Under the pieces are notes generated by a model. That model was not told the origin of the DNA, did not search any database, and saw only the letters and a list, made by a program, of their open reading frames with translations. This document shows, in pieces, positions 6,685 to 10,566 of a DNA stretch of 10,566 nucleotides (positions within the stretch are counted from its first letter, which is position 1; every line of letters begins with the position of its first letter). The DNA is from Thermoplasmatota archaeon (GTDB lineage: Archaea > Thermoplasmatota > Penumbrarchaeia > Penumbrarchaeales > Penumbrarchaeaceae). The position numbers and the translations under genes are program-made. The DNA is taken from contig JAUVCY010000030.1 in NCBI GenBank assembly GCA_030595585.1, positions 1 to 10,566 of the forward strand, given 5' to 3'.

Positions 6685-6703
6685 TCACATTTGTGATAAT
6701 ATG
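6685..6703 (-). promoter_or_regulatory. TATA-like box with overlapping TCACA-TT-TGTGA palindrome
   Basis: On the minus strand CATATTATC (6695-6703) predicts a start near 6673 for the 61-residue gene. Just downstream, TCACATTTGTGA (6685-6696) has exact 5-bp arms around a 2-nt centre, between the TATA element and the predicted start, a position where a bound protein would repress. The arms are short. Confidence 0.35.
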
Positions 6704-6713
6704 GGGAAATAAT

Positions 6714-6726
6714 TGTAAAAAAAGAG
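6714..6726 (-). terminator. U-tract terminator of the downstream antiporter gene
   Basis: The minus strand reads CTCTTTTTTTACA about 30 nt after the antiporter stop (6753), followed by more T-rich sequence. A run of seven T is the type of signal archaeal RNA polymerase responds to. No convincing stem precedes it. Confidence 0.5.
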
Positions 6727-6752
6727 TGCTCGAATGCTGATTTCTCTTGATC

Positions 6753-7970
6753 CTACCCGTCCCCTATCCATCCCTTGCTCTGGAATTTTCTATGCAACGT
6801 CTTGAGAAGCACCGGGGTGGTCAGCGCCAGGATGGCTGCCATAAGCACAACTGCGGAATAGAGGTCCCTGTCGATTATGCCCGCTTTCAATGCCACCGCC
6901 GCAAGTATCAGCTCCACCGCCGCCTTGCCGTTCATCCCCACGCCCACAAGGGTCGATTCGGGCCAGCTCAATCCGGATATCTTCGCCCCCAGCCCAGACC
7001 CGAAGAGCTTGCCCACAAAGGCCATGATCAATATTATGGGCATGAACACCGAGACCACCGCACCCGAGAACGTGATCGAAAAGCCCACCCAGGCGAAGAA
7101 CAGAGGTCCGAAGAAGCCGAAGGACCACCTCTCTATGGACTCCTTGGTCCTCTTGGATAGAGATCCCCTTATCGCCATACCACCAAGGAACGCCCCGATC
7201 ATCAGGTGGAGCCCCATGACGTGAGCGATCACCGCGAACAGGGCCGCCATCAACACGGTCAGGGGGATCTTCTCCGCCACACGCGCCTCCCTGAAGTAGG
7301 ACCACATCTTCTTGAGTATCCTCGGCATCAGGAACAGTGCGACGGCCACGAACGTCACCGCCAGAAGGACCGTACCACCAACGTCGAGGATGCCGGGAAG
7401 CTCACCGGTCCTGGATATTGAAAGTATTATGGAAAGAAGGATAATGCCTATGATATCGTCAACTATCGCCGCGTTTATTATCGTCATGCCGAACCTGGTC
7501 TGGATCGCATCCATCTGAATGAGCGTTGTGACGGAGAGGGCAACGGCGGTTATCGAAAGCGCCGCCCCTATGTAGAGCGCCACCACTATATCGTCAAAAT
7601 AGAGATATGACACTAAAAAGCCCAGGCCGAACGGTACGATGACGCCCAGGCCCGCAGTGATTATCCCCGTGTTGAAGGATGCGATGAAATCCTTTATCCT
7701 CGTCTCAAGCCCCGATGCGAACATCAACATGATTATGGAGAGCTCCATAAGGAAAGCGATCTCATTCTCCACCTTCTCCGGATGGAGGTTGATGGCGGTC
7801 TCTCCAAGTATTGATATCCCACTTACATTGAAAAGGGCCACCAGAACCGGGCCGAACACGATCCCGCCGATGATGTTACCAACGATGGTAGGCTGCTTCA
7901 GCCTGTCCGCGATCTTGCCGAAGAATATCGCCGCGATAAGCAGCAGAAGAAGGTAGACCACAGAGTACAT
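6753..7970 (-). CDS. CPA2-family Na+(K+)/H+ antiporter, copy A
   Basis: A 405-residue integral membrane protein of about 12-13 segments. Recognisable CPA2 features are the N-terminal QPTIVGNIIGGIVFGP (26-41), SGLETRIKDF (86-95), the ion-binding aspartate pair in INAAIVDDIIG (D171 and D172) and GMNGKAAVELIL (345-356) with Lys349. The paired Asp is the mark of electrogenic exchangers such as NapA. No TrkA/RCK nucleotide-binding domain follows, so it is not a full-length Kef-type channel. It has no good Shine-Dalgarno; the TATA-like box at 7996-8007 is centred about 31 nt upstream of ATG 7970, fitting a leaderless transcript. It aligns without gaps to copy B over 400 residues at about 64% identity (hand count 255/400), so the pair arose by tandem duplication. 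The transported cation is not determined by sequence. Confidence 0.87.
   Translation of the reverse strand: MYSVVYLLLLLIAAIFFGKIADRLKQPTIVGNIIGGIVFGPVLVALFNVSGISILGETAINLHPEKVENEIAFLMELSIIMLMFASGLETRIKDFIASFNTGIITAGLGVIVPFGLGFLVSYLYFDDIVVALYIGAALSITAVALSVTTLIQMDAIQTRFGMTIINAAIVDDIIGIILLSIILSISRTGELPGILDVGGTVLLAVTFVAVALFLMPRILKKMWSYFREARVAEKIPLTVLMAALFAVIAHVMGLHLMIGAFLGGMAIRGSLSKRTKESIERWSFGFFGPLFFAWVGFSITFSGAVVSVFMPIILIMAFVGKLFGSGLGAKISGLSWPESTLVGVGMNGKAAVELILAAVALKAGIIDRDLYSAVVLMAAILALTTPVLLKTLHRKFQSKGWIGDG
7447..7517. repeat. Near-identical DNA patch shared with 8735-8805 (antiporter copies)
   Basis: The 71-nt segment encoding the Asp-Asp helix region matches 8735-8805 at 67 of 71 positions by direct comparison. 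The products are only about 64% identical overall. Most third codon positions agree too, which is more than protein constraint requires. Local gene conversion between the tandem copies would explain it. Confidence 0.6.
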
Positions 7971-7995
7971 CAGTGGTGAGAAACCCGCTCAATCC

Positions 7996-8007
7996 GTATA
8001 TAATTAA
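7996..8007 (-). promoter_or_regulatory. TATA-like box for antiporter copy A
   Basis: The minus strand reads TTAATTATATAC, a strong AT core between the two antiporter genes. Its distance to ATG 7970 (about 31 nt) predicts a leaderless or near-leaderless mRNA, and it means copy A has its own promoter rather than depending only on read-through from copy B. Confidence 0.55.
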
Positions 8008-8034
8008 CCGTAGGAGGGTCAGAGAAACGGATCA

Positions 8035-9258
8035 CTAGCACCCGTTCCTCTCTATCCATCCACGTTCAAAGAACGTGGAGCTGAGCTTCTTCAATGCTAT
8101 GGGCGTCAGCATGGCCATGATCACCGCATTCAACACTATGGCCGAATAGATATCCCTGCCTATGATCCCGGCCCCAAGTGCCACAGACGCCAGTATAAGG
8201 TCCACGGCGGCCCTTCCGTTCATCCCCACACCCACAAGGAGCGATTCAGCCCATGACAGGCCGGAGATCTTGGCCCCCAATCCAGACCCTACCACCTTGC
8301 CCACCAGGCCGAGGCCTATGAGCAGGGGCACGAAAAGGGAGAGCGCGGCTCCCGAGAACGTCACGGAGAACCCGACCCAGGCGAAGAAGATCGGGGCGAA
8401 GAAGCCGAAGGACCACTTCTCCAGGGCACCCTTTGTCCTCCTGTTAAGGGACTCCCTGACCGCCATCCCTCCCAGGAAGGCGCCTATCATCAGGTGGAGC
8501 CCCATAAGGTGGGCGATCACCCCGAACAGGCCCGCGATAAGTATGGTGAAGCCCACGCCCTCGGAGGGGCGGAGGTCCCTGGTCGTGGAATATAACTTCT
8601 TGAGCAATCTTGGTGTGAAGAAGAGCACCACTATGACGAAAAGGACCGCAAGGCCAAGGGATGTCGCTATGGACGGGGCCGATGGAAGGTGATGGGAGGC
8701 GGACATGGAGAGAAGGACCGAGAGTATCACGATCCCTATGATATCATCCACTATCGCCGCGTTTATGATCGTCATGCCGAACCTGGTCTGGATGGCATCC
8801 ATCTGTATCAGTGTGGAGATGCTCAGGGCCACCGCGGTAATGGAGAGCGCCCCACCGATATACAGCGCGATCATCACGTCGCCCAGGTAGAGATATGTCC
8901 CTACAAAGCCCAGGGTGAACGGGAGGGCCACGCCCAGCGAGGCTGTGAATATCCCGGTCCTGAACGATGCTATGAAATCCTTTATCCTGGTCTCCAGCCC
9001 GGATGAGAACATCAGCATCACTATGGCGAAATCCATCAGGAGGGATAGGTCCCCTTCCACCGCAGATGGCTGCAGGTCGCCCACGACGACGTCCAGCTCT
9101 GCAATATTGAACGCCTTGAGCAGCATAAGGAATAACGGTCCGAATACAAGCCCTCCGAATATATTGCCTACGATGGTGGGCTGTCCTAATTTGTCAGCGA
9201 CCTTCCCGAAGAACAAAGCTGCGATAAGCAGCAGGAGAAGGTAGATGAATGAGAGCAT
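8035..9258 (-). CDS. CPA2-family Na+(K+)/H+ antiporter, copy B
   Basis: A 407-residue membrane protein, colinear with copy A without gaps to residue 400. It has the same QPTIVGNIFGGLVFGP start, SGLETRIKDF, and the Asp171-Asp172 pair. In the C-terminal motif it has GMNGRAAVDLIL: Arg349 and Asp353 replace Lys349 and Glu353 of copy A. The loops around residues 41-80 and 186-200 differ most, suggesting different regulation or ion preference. ATG 9258 has only a G-rich stretch upstream, but a TATA-like TTATTAAA (9283-9290, minus strand) lies about 28 nt before it, so it too looks leaderless. The stop is 65 nt before the start of copy A. Family is secure; the substrate and the direction of exchange are not. 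Confidence 0.87.
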   Translation of the reverse strand: MLSFIYLLLLLIAALFFGKVADKLGQPTIVGNIFGGLVFGPLFLMLLKAFNIAELDVVVGDLQPSAVEGDLSLLMDFAIVMLMFSSGLETRIKDFIASFRTGIFTASLGVALPFTLGFVGTYLYLGDVMIALYIGGALSITAVALSISTLIQMDAIQTRFGMTIINAAIVDDIIGIVILSVLLSMSASHHLPSAPSIATSLGLAVLFVIVVLFFTPRLLKKLYSTTRDLRPSEGVGFTILIAGLFGVIAHLMGLHLMIGAFLGGMAVRESLNRRTKGALEKWSFGFFAPIFFAWVGFSVTFSGAALSLFVPLLIGLGLVGKVVGSGLGAKISGLSWAESLLVGVGMNGRAAVDLILASVALGAGIIGRDIYSAIVLNAVIMAMLTPIALKKLSSTFFERGWIERNGC

Positions 9259-9282
9259 TGAGGGCCCCCTAAAAACTCATCC

Positions 9283-9290
9283 TTTAATAA
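9283..9290 (-). promoter_or_regulatory. TATA-like box for antiporter copy B
   Basis: TTATTAAA on the minus strand followed by GGATG; centred about 28 nt upstream of ATG 9258. Between it and the end of the winged-helix gene lies GTACGAAAGTAC (minus strand, 9301-9312), a 4-bp stem with a GAAA loop that may mark the 3' end of that transcript. Confidence 0.45.
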
Positions 9291-9329
9291 TCTACTCCCC
9301 GTACTTTCGTACCTGTCGAGAAGGAGTTG

Positions 9330-10385
9330 TTACGCCTCGCCCTTTTGTTTCGACTCCTGGGATACCGCCGTGATATCCATCCCCATTCCCCCATCCTTCA
9401 CGCCTTCATCACCCATCTGTGTCACTGGAAAGATCAGGTTCTCCCTCCCATGTTTCCTCCTCTCAACGAGCCCCAGCTCCTGAAGGGACCTCACGTGGTA
9501 GCTCACCATCATCCGACTCATGTCAAGTGCTCTGCCGATATTTGCCTGGGTGGAACCAGGGTTTTTTCTTACAGCGTTGAGCACCTCCTTCTTCTGGCCC
9601 ATGACAAGGGGGCCGTCCCTGCTCATGCCGTCCAGGTAGAAGCGCCGATACTGCTGGTCCTGCTTGGAGAAAATTATCTCCGTCGTCTCCAGCATGTTCA
9701 GGTGGTGGGTCAGGACCCCATGTGCCAGATCGAGGTCCTTGAGCATCGCGGAGTAATGGGCCCCGGGATTCTCCCTGAGGTGGTCCACCAGCTTCTGTCT
9801 GGTCTCGTGGTCAAGCATCTTATCCTTCTTCAGCTTGGAATAGAAGCCAATGATCAGAAAGAACACTACCACACCCACTATGATGACCATGAACAGGCTG
9901 CACAGCGCCATGCCTGCACCCTGGTCTTCAGCCTCGGTGGCTTGGTCACCACCAGGCCAACTCCACGGAAATGATTCTCTCTTCTTTGGATCGGTTGAAT
10001 CATCAGAATCACCTATAGGCCCCTCCCCATCAATACCGAGGTACTCCTGGAGGTTCGTGAAACCGTCGTCGTCGGGGTCCTCCCCCGCGTCATCTACCAG
10101 GGGGTCCAGGCCGTTCTCCACCTCCCACCCGTCGTCCATCAGGTCCCCGTCGGTATCGGAATTGTTTGGGTCCGTACCGTTCAGATACTCGGCGGTGTTG
10201 TTCAGGCCGTCCCCGTCCGGGTCCTCCCCGGCATCAGATGAATTGTTACCGTCCAATCCATGCTCCGCCTCCCAATTATCTGGCAGGCCGTCCCCGTCGA
10301 GGTCGCCCGCCTCCTGTCCGATCGAATAGGCTGAAAAAAATATGAGAAGGAGCGCCACAAACGATATCATTCCAACGATACGCAT
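9330..10385 (-). CDS. Signal peptide, calcium-type repeats, transmembrane helix, two winged-helix DNA-binding domains
   Basis: The 351-residue product has, in order: a signal peptide or anchor (MRIVGMISFVALLLIFFSAY); four Asp-rich thrombospondin type-3-like calcium loops at about 27-40, 55-70, 77-92 and 103-117 (for example DLDGDGLPDNWE and DPDGDGLNNTAEY); a linker; a transmembrane helix at about 158-182 (ALCSLFMVIIVGVVVFFLII); then two tandem winged-helix domains at about 190-252 (ENPGAHYSAMLKDLDL..GVLTHHLNMLE) and 262-322 (KNPGSTQANIGRALDMS..MVSYHVRSLQELGLVERR). The loops would be outside and the DNA-binding part inside, so it looks like a one-component membrane regulator. I start at ATG 10385, which has GGAGGG 7 nt upstream and places the signal peptide at the N-terminus; ATG 10415, also with a Shine-Dalgarno, adds ten charged residues. 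It is probably co-transcribed with the gene ending at 10425. Domains are clear; ligand and targets are unknown. Confidence 0.85.
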   Translation of the reverse strand: MRIVGMISFVALLLIFFSAYSIGQEAGDLDGDGLPDNWEAEHGLDGNNSSDAGEDPDGDGLNNTAEYLNGTDPNNSDTDGDLMDDGWEVENGLDPLVDDAGEDPDDDGFTNLQEYLGIDGEGPIGDSDDSTDPKKRESFPWSWPGGDQATEAEDQGAGMALCSLFMVIIVGVVVFFLIIGFYSKLKKDKMLDHETRQKLVDHLRENPGAHYSAMLKDLDLAHGVLTHHLNMLETTEIIFSKQDQQYRRFYLDGMSRDGPLVMGQKKEVLNAVRKNPGSTQANIGRALDMSRMMVSYHVRSLQELGLVERRKHGRENLIFPVTQMGDEGVKDGGMGMDITAVSQESKQKGEA

Positions 10386-10424
10386 TGTGGATCCCTCCTT
10401 CTCCGCTTCTCGCATTTGAACTCC

Positions 10425-10566
10425 TCACTCCTCTTTTCCCTTGCGGGCCTCGTAATCCAGGAAAGGGGCGGATGGCCCGGATACATCTGTCTCACCGCTT
10501 CCATCCTTTATGGGCTCACTGGAATTTAAACCGCTCTTCTGCTCTCTCTTCCGATATGAGTACACA
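10425..10566 (-). CDS. C-terminal tail of an unknown protein (partial, runs off right edge)
   Basis: On the minus strand one frame is open from the window edge for 46 codons to TGA at 10425-10427; the other two minus frames stop within about 50 nt. The tail begins VYSYRKREQKSG and ends FLDYEARKGKEE. It is polar and disordered in character, and the basic YRKREQK start resembles the cytoplasmic end after a transmembrane helix. The stop codon is embedded in GAGGAGTGAGGAG, a possible ribosome site for the next gene, 9 nt before ATG 10415, which suggests an operon with the winged-helix gene. The frame is short and an AT-rich TTTAAATT within it could be a promoter instead, so this could also be non-coding leader. 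No family can be named. Confidence 0.5.
   Translation of the reverse strand, partial: VYSYRKREQKSGLNSSEPIKDGSGETDVSGPSAPFLDYEARKGKEE

Noticed and set aside
6753..9258. Antiporters as Kef-type K+ efflux systems regulated by the nearby CBS protein
   Set aside because: Both proteins end near 405 residues without a TrkA/RCK domain, and the CBS gene lies over 900 bp away on the other strand behind other genes, so no link is supported.
9301..9312. GTACTTTCGTAC as a regulatory palindrome
   Set aside because: The arms are only 4 bp, common by chance; at most it is a small GAAA-loop hairpin after the winged-helix gene.
9327..9974. Rightward open frame of 215 codons opposite the winged-helix gene
   Set aside because: It mirrors clear winged-helix and transmembrane coding on the other strand and has no ribosome site or family pattern.
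10020..10320. Possible DNA tandem repeat (recurring GTCCCCGTC/GGGTCCTCCCC words)
   Set aside because: The recurrence is explained by the repeated Asp-Gly-Asp calcium loops of the encoded protein; spacing varies and units are not exact, so it is not a CRISPR or satellite.
1..10566. Defence island, prophage, CRISPR or toxin-antitoxin system
   Set aside because: No nuclease, integrase, Cas, reverse transcriptase or toxin-like genes and no repeat-spacer array are visible; the content is mainly transport, metabolism and membrane upkeep.

Overview
The window looks like chromosomal DNA from a euryarchaeon. Thermoplasmata or a Methanomassiliicoccales-like lineage is my best guess, from the type of gene content rather than from a marker gene. 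Support for an archaeon: AT-rich TATA-like boxes a fixed ~28-32 nt upstream of several starts that have no Shine-Dalgarno (leaderless-type genes), other genes with clear GGAGG/GGTGA Shine-Dalgarno sequences, a single-subunit archaeal-type TctA permease, and a membrane-anchored winged-helix regulator. Coding DNA is GC-rich except for one AT-rich lipoprotein gene. I saw no rRNA, tRNA, CRISPR array or insertion sequence.

Layout. (1) 1-396: the 5' end of a leftward gene runs off the left edge, followed by an intergenic stretch with a TATA box, a 7-bp-arm palindrome and a perfect 9-bp-arm hairpin. (2) 397-3803, rightward: a membrane-anchored protein with four OB-fold-like repeats, translationally coupled by a 4-bp overlap to a TctA-family permease, then an M48 (HtpX-like) membrane metalloprotease with its own TATA box. 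(3) 3804-5051, leftward: glycine C-acetyltransferase (kbl) ending at a strong hairpin plus U-tract terminator. (4) 5208-5777, rightward: a two-CBS-domain protein divergent from kbl. (5) 5821-10566, all leftward (read from right to left): the tail of an unknown protein; a signal-peptide/calcium-repeat/transmembrane/double winged-helix protein; two tandem CPA2-type Na+(K+)/H+ antiporters (about 64% identical by hand count); a 61-residue orphan; and an AT-rich putative lipoprotein.

How the parts may fit. The OB-fold protein and the permease form one translational unit and probably work together at the membrane. The two antiporters, the membrane-bound winged-helix protein with extracytoplasmic calcium-type repeats, and the membrane protease suggest a region concerned with membrane and ion homeostasis; that link is inference from neighbourhood only. 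The most unusual items are the predicted transmembrane one-component regulator (9330-10385), the OB-array/TctA pair, the two unexplained inverted repeats at the left, and a patch of near-identical DNA shared by the antiporter copies.
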